Origin: UBA1422 sp041859095
GTDB taxonomy: Bacteria; Bacillota; Clostridia; Peptostreptococcales; Anaerovoracaceae
NCBI GenBank assembly: GCA_041859095.1
Contig: JBHEKY010000014.1
Location: 1-13,248, forward strand
DNA length: 13,248 nucleotides
Direction: 5' to 3'
Part shown: one piece after another, positions 9,001 through 13,248 of the stretch
How positions within the stretch are numbered: the first letter of the stretch is position 1
Layout of the letters: every line of letters begins with the position of its first letter
Notes under the pieces: generated by a model
Seen by the model: the letters and a program-made list of their open reading frames with translations, nothing else
The model's database searches: none
Told to the model about the DNA's origin: nothing
Position numbers and translations under genes: made by a program

Positions 9001-9749
9001 TCCACGTTCTTGATGACATTTTTGTATGTGGCGGTAGAAAACAGGTTGGGAAGAGCTGTCATTTGCTCATCATGGGATAGCTTTGAAAGGTCAGGCTGCA
9101 TCCCAGTAGCAAGTGCCGATGTTGGAATTTGGGTTTTCTCCAGAGTTTTGGCAGTGGCTTTGCTTAAAAAATCCGATGTGTAATCTTTTGAGTTCCCTAG
9201 GATATTCCAAGAAATGGCATACTCGCCATCGGTTATTTTGGTTAAATAAGAAGAGGAGAGCTTAACAATCGAAGATTTGGAACCCCCAGAGCCGGGAACC
9301 AAAATATCTGCTGTTGCTGTAGACGGCAGGGATACCATAAGGTCGCTGGCAACCGGTCCATATAACCCTTTTTCTTTATCTTTGAGCTCTAGACGGCTGT
9401 CGATATCTTTCCAAGTGCCATTCACTTCATAATGGACTTTTTGTGCATAGCTGACAGCTATCATACTGCCATCGCTTTGAACGAAATGTTTTTCGAACTC
9501 GCCACGTTTTGATAGGAGCTCGTCTTCAATTAGTATTGCACCATTGTAGTTTGGATTATATTTTATTTCGCTATCAACTTCTACTGTATCTACCGGTGTT
9601 TCTTCCGTAGTCACAACCGGTTGAGCAGCATCTTCTGGATTGGCATAACCAAACACATAAGACGGAAAGCTCGTAACAATAAGAGCAATAACGAGCAACA
9701 TTGAAACTCTTCTATTAAGTGATCCTTTTTTCATCTTACTCTCCCTCAT
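3063..9749 (-). CDS. Giant secreted YD-repeat (RHS/WapA-like) protein with variable C-terminal tip
   Basis: This encodes a 2228-aa exported protein of the WapA/RHS polymorphic-toxin type. A signal peptide (basic MKKGSLNRR, hydrophobic core, likely cut after YVFG) occupies about residues 6-35. A DNRLRE domain lies near 362-535 and an Ig-like segment near 537-640. An FN3-like segment lies near 645-725. From about 900 to 2000 there are at least eighteen YD repeats (YDSFGRLAKV, YDTQGRLVKE, YDGFGRVVSM, YDDLGRLTTV and others). The RHS core (RYYDPELGRF near 2058, NNPINYVDPSG before 2105) precedes a 123-aa tip. By family knowledge the repeats form a shell that carries the tip. The tip has an amphipathic helical part (ATAAVKIAAKKVAEALFGYL) and an aromatic end (FNFNFYYYR) and matches no toxin I know. 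ATGs at 9749 (GGAGGAG, 7 nt) and 9734 (GGGAG, 7 nt) both have good ribosome binding sites. Confidence 0.93.
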   Translation of the reverse strand: MRESKMKKGSLNRRVSMLLVIALIVTSFPSYVFGYANPEDAAQPVVTTEETPVDTVEVDSEIKYNPNYNGAILIEDELLSKRGEFEKHFVQSDGSMIAVSYAQKVHYEVNGTWKDIDSRLELKDKEKGLYGPVASDLMVSLPSTATADILVPGSGGSKSSIVKLSSSYLTKITDGEYAISWNILGNSKDYTSDFLSKATAKTLEKTQIPTSALATGMQPDLSKLSHDEQMTALPNLFSTATYKNVIKNVDVEVIVTPDKVKENIIVSSPKGFESISYLIDAGNLIGKIEEDNSVTFTNEKADVIFTIPAPYMFDSKVFPDDSMAIGLALSKTTDGYILTMTPDSKWINDPGRVYPVIIDPTVTTAQTVMNVLDTYVHSGDAAGNHYLTPYVKIGKTDGATCRGYIGFANRPTIDTNVNDIVGGNLIGYLASGTNTYHPMTIYQPTSAWSTSTITWANKPANSAAIATVNGQTGGTYIKYTFPVNASVINWYATGVNNGYMIKYDNEAIIDYNWIYASDHPTLSTSYYPCLQVSYIPDTTAPILGSIGVTPSTTSTTPTLTTNPTITWWAITEAHLASVQYKVDNGAYVTMGSAASGSYTMPLNTITSQGQHIIKIKAVDMAGNFVESAGINYYVDDSIVLDSATYLGNVSLINYYGKNVIHWNPPTTIPSQVYYKVYRGTTSNFTMDSSTLLAADLKSSYFADMSIGGTGTYYYKVKVIKKNTSGGEIVSDVVSSALSGEQKPIAEFSAGIGQNFYMDYFTFGTPSGNGYVEKRFGNLGYTQQDYSLTNMEFDYGLARTYNSQSTNTGMIGKGWSDSYHMELYNENGKIYLRMGDGTTYTFTVGTGGLYQCDQTMDYSLTVNTTPVNGVKYTIKTKDNTSYDFNINGQVMKASKPTGIGLRYEYDSFGRLAKVASLNALGQDERQIEMTYSATNPYTLSKIVLPDLTERVYDISSTGQLDAVTYSRGGFTGGGTTESVVFDYSYDASGLLNLIKDGEQNAYSVEYTGGKASKVNYPNSEYFQIGYTTDSNGNTINTVTKKFGSSEFYTEQAVLDEQTGKRLTSTNASGITTQFVYTRDSGDTCNNLLIVEQTISQRFFETLIDGTVGFASQPIVETKTISYDITTQNITQEKEVLSVSGAPLQTEITSYTYGQTGINANAPTVVAEAVNGTLESETTYEYNGQGRVINETVDPLNSQGVTETEYIYTPNPTDGSLVTEEKVYIANASIPNQTGTAEVNGEGQVTETTSIAGTVQVGAAIEYDLMGCVVSEVDLSGKTTTHAYDYLGREISVTSDEGGLVKTTASTYNKNSSLTSTTDELGITTTYTFDSINRELSKTTTGGGLSGGSSTTSYGYEYSMSMPAELNISAVSIAYKETTTQNGQTRTKWSDGKGNLVKETSGGVSRYFKYDQSGNQVLEFTPGDASNPARASMTLYDQKGNLFAAISNPEIDMTSGVAYKVNSNTQDAILDSILTKTLYYDNGKVKAQIDGKSIITHFTYDTMDRVIGITEDAALDGSGNLLPGGIQTNISYPDPFTTTTTDGAGVLSTRIVDKAGLTTLTRTGTETTGITTAFSYDTQGRLVKETYKDSSFKTYFYNTKGQVATITTSILDPNNSTNSIEQTKVEYTYNSLDQMIGEIDSQRNALGEMTAYHYEYFEYDSLGQMTGATALNQAAIPTVSQKDGHKTSYSYNAAGQVTEITYPLNSTDEVKGLKYIYDGNGRITEVKANLGTIDKTLRTYAYDCFGAVSGIYDKADFTGAGTNTIQRNYSYDGFGRVVSMQYMQGSTTLESFTLAYDSNSNITSEVDGNITKGYSYDDLGRLTTVQTTQGQTTGTTNYTYDNAGNRLSKETDTTRNEYVYNGLNQLTAMVEKNKVNGQFEQAASTAYTYDLKGNLTQDSETRGSVQKVVNNSYTVDSRLAGTTILTGAQTTLNQKNTYNGSGQRISKDENGTPTNYFYQGNSVLYTTDGSDVKTSQNFLNPVGSVIDSARYAPTDISYYLYNKDIRNSTASILDETGSVATKYSYDEFGVTEVDGSYTLANEICYTGGIYDWNSGQYYLNARYYDPELGRFLSEDTYRGEVNEPNSWHLYVYCANNPINYVDPSGHAFTKYYTRNQCKTLYWQIRAIKANLFLLDMATAAVKIAAKKVAEALFGYLKGEIVDGIISNPMWLLGKFQRGFQVGGYGVILPSGKGVMESELKGGWIVWHFDTINRTKYVYNHMFNFNFYYYR

Positions 9750-9752
9750 AAT

Positions 9753-9821
9753 TTAGCTCCTCCAAACAAGCCATAATGGTGTGACCAAATCACCCATTAT
9801 GACTTTTGGAGCTTCTAACAT
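9753..9821 (-). CDS. Possible 22-aa leader peptide upstream of the RHS gene
   Basis: An ATG at 9821 opens 22 codons (MLEAPKVIMG at the start, PLWLVWRS at the end) that run through the whole leader hairpin and stop with TAA at 9753-9755, 3 nt before the RHS ATG at 9749. Ribosomes finishing this ORF would unfold the hairpin and sit on the RHS ribosome binding site, a classic coupling arrangement. Against it, no proper Shine-Dalgarno precedes the ATG (the nearest, AGGGG, is about 18 nt away), and a frame this short could be chance. Confidence 0.3.
   Translation of the reverse strand: MLEAPKVIMGDLVTPLWLVWRS
9755..9813 (-). promoter_or_regulatory. Leader hairpin able to sequester the RHS ribosome binding site
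   Basis: The inner stem pairs 9772-9779 (CATAATGG) with 9794-9801 (CCATTATG), then 9781-9784 (GTGA) with 9790-9793 (TCAC), with one bulged base and a 5-nt loop. Outside it, the minus-strand RNA AGCUCCAAA (9813-9805) can pair with the UUUGGAGGAGCU segment (9766-9755), with a 3-nt bulge. That segment contains the GGAGGAG ribosome binding site of the RHS gene, so the outer stem would hide it and end 6 nt before the start codon. No U-run follows, so it is not an intrinsic terminator. A translational control role is inferred. Confidence 0.6.
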
Positions 9822-9893
9822 CAGCAGAAATATTTTTTCCCCTATTTAGTTTTGCATTTTTTTGCTTTACTGACGTTTTGAACATGTTTATTT

Positions 9894-10109
9894 TTATCCT
9901 TTATGTGCTTTTGGACAGCATATGGCGCATCCATCGGCATCCGAATAATACTTCTTTGCTGATTCCACAGCATCCTTTTCATTATCGTATTCGCCAAGTG
10001 TAATATAGTTTAAGATTTTCATTTCAAGTAAATGCTTAAGCGTATGCACTTCATGATGCAAACCCGGATTGTGTGTATCATCCTTGTTGACATAGTAATA
10101 TTGCTTCAT
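9894..10109 (-). CDS. Small Cys/His-containing protein between agrD and the RHS gene
   Basis: This encodes a 71-aa soluble protein. The ATG at 10109 follows GGAGGA with good spacing, only 15 nt after the agrD stop, so it is very likely cotranscribed with agrBD. Visible motifs are an N-terminal MKQYYYVNK, an HHEVHTL segment, a YITLGEY strand, an EKDAVESAKKYYSDADG helix and a C-terminal DGCAICCPKAHK cluster. From memory this resembles a widespread family of small hypothetical proteins with the pattern HEVH ... LG ... DAVxxAK ... DGCxxCCxxxH, which may bind a metal or nucleic acid. In those the stretch after HEVH usually carries another Cys, which is absent here. No signal peptide or membrane helix is visible. 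The function is unknown. Its position suggests an accessory to the quorum system or to RHS production. Confidence 0.8.
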   Translation of the reverse strand: MKQYYYVNKDDTHNPGLHHEVHTLKHLLEMKILNYITLGEYDNEKDAVESAKKYYSDADGCAICCPKAHKG

Positions 10110-10124
10110 GTTAGTCCTCCAATG

Positions 10125-10262
10125 CTAGATCTTTTTCTTTAGTTCTTTTGGTATCTCTGGCTGATAGATCATCCACCAGCTGGCACTATTGACCGATGCC
10201 GTTGCAAGTGTCATTAGTAATGCAGCCATTAGCGGAGCTGATTTCAAGAATCTCTTTTTCAT
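10125..10262 (-). CDS. agrD: AgrD-type cyclic lactone autoinducer peptide precursor (Ser variant)
   Basis: This encodes a 45-aa pre-peptide. The ATG at 10262 has an ideal AAGGAG site 6 nt upstream. It has the three parts of AgrD: a basic then hydrophobic amphipathic leader (MKKRFLKSAPLMAALLMTLA), a signal core (SASWWMIYQ), and a conserved acidic/Pro recognition tail (QPEIPKELKKKI). In most clostridial AgrD proteins the ring-forming residue before the aromatic pair is Cys. Here the matching residue is Ser28, and the whole peptide lacks Cys. If processed as in relatives, the ring would be S-W-W-M-I closed by an ester (lactone), as known for the Staphylococcus intermedius peptide. The ring boundaries are inferred. 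The gene overlaps the end of agrB by 77 nt in another frame, which ties their translation together. Confidence 0.88.
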   Translation of the reverse strand: MKKRFLKSAPLMAALLMTLATASVNSASWWMIYQPEIPKELKKKI

Positions 10263-10851
10263 TTTCTTCTCCTTTCCTGTTTTTTATTTTCCCCATAACA
10301 AGCAGCATCGATAAAATCAAGACTGCTGAACAAGCATAATATGAAGCCTCCATTAGCTTCACCCTCACAAGCATAACGATTAGGAAAAAAGCGATAATGC
10401 TAAACATCATTGCCTTTTTCTTAAATTTTCCTTTCTCACCTTGGCTAAGGGGTTTATTTCTGTCCTCAACCGGGCTTAAGAAATTAATCGTGACCACTGA
10501 TATTCCCGCTACGATTATTATCGCCGCTGGTAAAAAATTGAGGGTTGCGATTATATATTGCGCGACAATAGTATTCACTAGGAAAACCAAGCAGAATATC
10601 ACTGCACAAGAAATATGATTTGCCGCATGGTATCCACCCGATAATTGCCTTAATGGACAGTATACAGTTAAAAAAATGATACTCCCTATAATGTCTCCAA
10701 ATACCATACCAATGCCAACACAGATTGCTAACCCCGTTATGGAAGACAGCAGTAACTCGGCGGCATAAGAATAGATTTTTGTCTCCGATCTGCAAATAGT
10801 TCCGGAGGAAACAAGTGAAGCGGATATCTGGTCTGCGATTTTTTTATACAT
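10186..10851 (-). CDS. agrB: AgrB membrane cysteine peptidase processing the autoinducer precursor
   Basis: This encodes a 221-aa integral membrane endopeptidase that removes the C-terminal tail of AgrD and catalyses ring formation in the cytoplasmic membrane. The catalytic pair is visible as His75 and Cys82 in PLRQLSGGYHAANHISC, almost the same positions as His77 and Cys84 of S. aureus AgrB. Hydrophobic segments occur near residues 34-64, 80-105, 108-126, 150-165 and 170-187. I prefer the ATG at 10851, preceded by GAGGTGG, over an in-frame GTG at 10863. The last 25 or so codons, which encode a polar tail beyond the membrane domain, overlap agrD by 77 nt. It lies directly downstream of the direct repeats at 10903-10935, so activation by the response regulator is likely. 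Confidence 0.93.
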   Translation of the reverse strand: MYKKIADQISASLVSSGTICRSETKIYSYAAELLLSSITGLAICVGIGMVFGDIIGSIIFLTVYCPLRQLSGGYHAANHISCAVIFCLVFLVNTIVAQYIIATLNFLPAAIIIVAGISVVTINFLSPVEDRNKPLSQGEKGKFKKKAMMFSIIAFFLIVMLVRVKLMEASYYACSAVLILSMLLVMGKIKNRKGEENEKEILEISSANGCITNDTCNGIGQ

Positions 10852-10863
10852 GTGCCACCTCAC

Positions 10864-10902
10864 GCAAAATTTACCATTTTATATGAAAGAGTCAATATGC
10901 TA
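10864..10902 (-). promoter_or_regulatory. Candidate agrBD promoter
   Basis: Two readings are possible on the minus strand. In the first, TTGACT and TAAATT are 16 bp apart, but this leaves a leader of only about 10 nt. In the second, TATAAA is the -10 box and the -35 region falls in the last operator repeat with a poor hexamer. The second suits a LytTR-activated promoter, where the activator replaces a good -35 box. Confidence 0.5.
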
Positions 10903-10935
10903 TGCGTAAGTGGTCGTCTACAGTGCGTAAGTGGT
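10903..10935 (-). promoter_or_regulatory. Direct-repeat operator, probable LytTR (AgrA) binding site
   Basis: ACCACTTACGCA (minus strand) occurs twice without mismatch, at 10924-10935 and 10903-10914, with a 21-bp period, that is two helical turns. LytTR regulators such as S. aureus AgrA bind paired direct repeats of about 9 bp separated by 12-13 bp, the same period, just upstream of the promoter. The site lies between the agrC terminator and agrB. That the binding protein is the response regulator encoded at 12296-13012 is inferred. Confidence 0.75.
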
Positions 10936-10937
10936 AT

Positions 10938-10967
10938 AAAAAAACCGCACTTTTATCTTAAGTGCGG
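10938..10967 (-). terminator. Intrinsic terminator of the agrA-agrC unit
   Basis: The minus-strand stem CCGCACTT/AAGTGCGG (10960-10967 with 10945-10952, 8 bp, 7-nt loop) is followed directly by a run of seven T (10944-10938). It lies 31 nt past the kinase stop codon and ends 2 nt before the direct-repeat operator, so agrA-agrC and agrBD are separate transcription units. Confidence 0.92.
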
Positions 10968-10997
10968 AGATTTATTGTTTTTTATCTTTTAATTACC

Positions 10998-12296
10998 TTA
11001 ATTTTGAGGAAGTAAAATGGAGAGAGAAAAGACTTCATCATGGATGTCCGTGACCATTTCACCGTGATATTTATCAATCGACATTTTGATGTTTTGCAGA
11101 CCAATCCCATGGTCGTCCTGATCTTGTTTCCTAGTCTTTAAATTTTTCGCATCATTGAGTATTGTCGGGTTACTGATTTTCACAATCAACATGCCTCTTC
11201 CAGATGCACTGTTAATTTTGATGAACCGTTCCCCCATTGGTATTTGAATGCATGCTTCGATGGCATTGTCGATTGCATTTCCAAATATCGTTACAATGTC
11301 GATATTCTCAAGTCGCATGGTGTCATCCAATTGCAAATTATGGCTAAACCTGATTCCCAGAGTGTCCATAAGAGCCATTTTATCTGACAATATTACATCC
11401 AGAACCTGACTGCCGGTAGATGGAATTTTTTCATAATCAGAAATGACTTTCTGGATGTTCTGAAGATATGTGCTTTGCTCTCGTTGAGGCAGCTCTTTTA
11501 GAACCACCAAATGATTTTTTATATCATGATAAAGCTTCCTGACATTTTGTTGAGAAAGTTCTCTTTCTTGATAATGAAGCAGCATCTCTTTGCTTTGTTG
11601 CTGCATCAATTTGGCCTTGTTTTCTTTTTCCTTCAGGTTCATGTATCCTCGCAGAAAAAATGCAATTGATATCGAAGAAATTAGCATCAAAATTGTAAGA
11701 ATAACAACTCTTACAATTCCTGCCGCGTCCTCCTGGTTTGTCGTAAATATGGCTGTGACATCAACCAGAAAAAAGATTAGCGCGATGTTAACAAGCACCG
11801 GCAAAATTGATAAGATAGTCTCACTCCAACCAAGTGTTGGACCCTTTTTAAATAGCATTCGCTTAAGCAGCCAAAGAAGTACCAGATGTATTCCCTTGGA
11901 AATTAAGGTGCCCTCAATTTGTAGATAAATATTTGTTTGGAACAATCCAAAATTGAGGTTGCTGCTTGTGAACGAAAGGACGACAAATGTCAGCATATCG
12001 CTTAAAATCAACGTCGTTACAAATGCTAGAACCGCAAAAAATATCGTTAGGGGCTTTATTTTATAAAACACGAAGAGCATGATAATCAGCAAGAATACAA
12101 TTACAGCAAGCTTCGGATTGGATTCAACCCCGTTACTATTTAGGGCTATGTCTGTAAACATGATTATCAGGTATCCAATAAATACCAAGTTATTTGTTTC
12201 AAATCTTTTTGGATACTGATGAAAAAAATAGTAAAGCAGTGTTATTTCAATGATCGAGCAGATTGGTGGCCATATTAGCCATAAGACATTTTGCAT
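10998..12296 (-). CDS. agrC: AgrC-type GHKL sensor histidine kinase
   Basis: This encodes a 432-aa membrane histidine kinase that should sense the cyclic peptide outside the cell and phosphorylate the partner regulator. The N-terminal half, to about residue 210, is a polytopic sensor with about six hydrophobic helices and no recognisable extracellular domain, as in AgrC. A charged linker (MNLKEKENKAKLMQQQSKEM) leads to the phosphoacceptor His257 in YHDIKNH. The ATPase part has the N box NAIDNAIEA near 340-348 and the G box DDHGIGLQNI near 394-403. I choose the ATG at 12296 because its A is the last base of the upstream TAA (TAATG), a coupled start using the GGGGAGG inside the end of the regulator gene. 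An in-frame TTG at 12314 is less likely. The symbol is given by architecture and locus context. Confidence 0.9.
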   Translation of the reverse strand: MQNVLWLIWPPICSIIEITLLYYFFHQYPKRFETNNLVFIGYLIIMFTDIALNSNGVESNPKLAVIVFLLIIMLFVFYKIKPLTIFFAVLAFVTTLILSDMLTFVVLSFTSSNLNFGLFQTNIYLQIEGTLISKGIHLVLLWLLKRMLFKKGPTLGWSETILSILPVLVNIALIFFLVDVTAIFTTNQEDAAGIVRVVILTILMLISSISIAFFLRGYMNLKEKENKAKLMQQQSKEMLLHYQERELSQQNVRKLYHDIKNHLVVLKELPQREQSTYLQNIQKVISDYEKIPSTGSQVLDVILSDKMALMDTLGIRFSHNLQLDDTMRLENIDIVTIFGNAIDNAIEACIQIPMGERFIKINSASGRGMLIVKISNPTILNDAKNLKTRKQDQDDHGIGLQNIKMSIDKYHGEMVTDIHDEVFSLSILLPQN

Positions 12297-13012
12297 TACA
12301 TTAGTCCTCCCCAATAACTTGTCAGCATTTGCATGAGACCCCTTTTTTTATATCTACTTAGCGGAACGGATCCATCGCCTCGAAGTGCAATGCTGTTTTC
12401 AGCCACACTATCGATATATCTTAAATTAATCAAATAGCCTTGATGACATCTGTAAAAGAATTGGTCGATCAATTTTGCCTCAAGTTTGTTTAGCGCTTCA
12501 TTTGATTCAATTTCATCTTCTGTCGTATGTATCACCGTCTTACGGCCTCTTACTTCTATATATATAATATTTGAGGTGAGTATCCGGCATGAGAATTTAT
12601 CATTTTGGATGAAAAGAGAGACGGCATTTGACCTTTTCGCTTCTTGAATCGCGCCTGTGAGTTCTGCTTCAAGCTCTCTTTCATCAAAGGGTTTGGTGAT
12701 GTATCGGAAAGCATTTACCTTATAACCTTCTGCTGCATACTCTGGAAACGCTGAAATGAAGATGATGCAAACATTTTCATCACGCTTCCGAATTTCCTTT
12801 GCAGTTTCAATGCCATTTTTACCATCCATTTGTATATCTAGAAACAAGAGGTCTATGTCAATATGCCCACCCAGCAATTCTTCACCCGAACTAAAATATA
12901 TGATGGAATGATCAAGCCCTTGCCTAAATAGTATTTTTGATATTGATTCGTTTAAAGTTTTTCTAAAATGACTTTCATCATCACAGATTCCAATCCTTAG
13001 TACCTTATCCAT
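12296..13012 (-). CDS. agrA: LytTR-family response regulator (AgrA type)
   Basis: This encodes a 238-aa two-component regulator. The receiver domain covers about residues 4-125, with the acidic pair Asp11/Asp12 (GICDDE), phosphoacceptor Asp59 (LLFLDIQMDG), Ser87 (FISAF) and Lys107 (ITKPF). A LytTR DNA-binding domain follows from about 138 to 235 (NIIYIEVRGRKTVIHT, FYRCHQGYLINLRYID, VPLSRYKKRGLM). The ATG at 13012 has GGAGG 8 nt upstream; an in-frame ATG at 13078 lacks such a site. It is the first gene of the unit and its stop overlaps the kinase start by one base. The natural target is the direct-repeat pair at 10903-10935, giving positive feedback on agrBD. agrA is used by context; LytR or VirR-like regulators have the same build. 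Confidence 0.92.
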   Translation of the reverse strand: MDKVLRIGICDDESHFRKTLNESISKILFRQGLDHSIIYFSSGEELLGGHIDIDLLFLDIQMDGKNGIETAKEIRKRDENVCIIFISAFPEYAAEGYKVNAFRYITKPFDERELEAELTGAIQEAKRSNAVSLFIQNDKFSCRILTSNIIYIEVRGRKTVIHTTEDEIESNEALNKLEAKLIDQFFYRCHQGYLINLRYIDSVAENSIALRGDGSVPLSRYKKRGLMQMLTSYWGGLM

Positions 13013-13045
13013 TACACTTTCCTCCAGTTGTTGCTTCTGAACAAT

Positions 13046-13075
13046 AGTGTACTGGACTTTCTGCATAATTGCCAA
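13046..13075 (-). promoter_or_regulatory. Candidate promoter of the agrA-agrC unit
   Basis: On the minus strand TTGGCA (13070-13075) and TACACT (13046-13051) are 18 bp apart, resembling a sigma-A promoter, and the -10 box ends 33 nt before the regulator's start codon. The match is moderate. No copy of the agrBD direct repeat is seen here, so this promoter need not be under autoregulation. Confidence 0.4.
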
Positions 13076-13248
13076 CACTTTTTCATATTTGGAATATTGC
13101 GTGCCACACTAACCCTGCACTCTCACTCTATTAACGCCTACTTGTGCATCCGGTTTCACTTTTTCATTCATCTTTCCCCCTTTCGCCATATCAAGCCTAA
13201 TCTCCAACCACACTTTTCTACGAAAACAATAAAGACCATTGAAATTTC

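Noticed and set aside
8421..9080. 219-codon open frame on the plus strand, with other plus-strand frames opposite the RHS gene (for example 6465-6782, 6862-7110)
   Set aside because: They lie wholly inside the YD-repeat gene, whose domains are clear on the minus strand. They have no ribosome binding sites or recognisable motifs and are antisense shadows.
9755..9813. Leader hairpin considered as a terminator for agrBD and the 71-aa gene
   Set aside because: The minus-strand sequence after the stem (GCTTGTTTGGAGG) has no U-run, so intrinsic termination is unlikely.
12297..12314. TTG at 12314 as start of the sensor kinase
   Set aside because: It would overlap the end of the regulator gene and lacks a well-placed site. 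The ATG at 12296 with TAATG coupling and an upstream GGGGAGG is better.
13109..13171. 20-codon minus-strand ORF (MNEKVKPDAQVGVNRVRVQG) after a G-rich run
   Set aside because: It has a purine-rich site 4 nt upstream, but it is too short, matches no family and has no conservation evidence. Nothing else in 13079-13248 looks like a gene.

Overview
The window looks like a piece of chromosome from a low-GC Gram-positive bacterium, most likely a member of the Clostridia. The grounds are A/T-rich intergenic DNA, strong AGGAGG-type ribosome binding sites, an Agr-type quorum-sensing locus and a giant secreted YD-repeat (RHS/WapA-like) protein with a Gram-positive signal peptide. Every gene I can support lies on the minus strand, so the biological reading order runs from high to low coordinates. 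No tRNA, rRNA, CRISPR array, insertion sequence or plus-strand gene was found.

Region by region, in transcription order: (1) 13012-10998 holds a LytTR response regulator and a GHKL sensor kinase (AgrA/AgrC type), joined by a TAATG stop/start overlap and closed by a clear intrinsic terminator at 10938-10967. (2) 10935-10903 holds two perfect 12-bp direct repeats with a 21-bp period, the geometry of a LytTR/AgrA operator, followed by a promoter-like segment. (3) 10851-9894 holds agrB, an overlapping agrD whose ring-forming cysteine appears to be a serine, and a 71-aa Cys/His-rich protein. (4) 9821-9750 is a leader with a hairpin that can hide the ribosome binding site of the next gene, and a 22-codon ORF that ends 3 nt before that gene's start. 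(5) 9749-3063 encodes a 2228-aa secreted DNRLRE/Ig/FN3/YD-repeat protein with an RHS core and a 123-aa variable tip. (6) 2895-2266 encodes a six-pass membrane protein, a candidate immunity protein for that tip. (7) 2227-1511 is a decayed stretch with two gene remnants, a G9 tract and no intact gene. (8) 1509-1 is the 5' part of an ATPase-TOPRIM (OLD/PARIS-like) defence-type gene that runs off the window.

Working model: AgrC senses a cyclic lactone peptide made by AgrB from AgrD, and AgrA then binds the 21-bp-period repeats to activate agrBD. No terminator is visible between agrD and the RHS gene, so the 71-aa protein and the giant RHS protein may lie in the same quorum-controlled transcript, with translation of the RHS gene further gated by the leader hairpin. 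The most notable claim is therefore a quorum-sensing-linked, wapA-like polymorphic toxin locus with a membrane immunity candidate, built around a serine-type (lactone rather than thiolactone) AgrD. The parts are read directly from the sequence. The regulatory link, the toxicity and the immunity function are inference.
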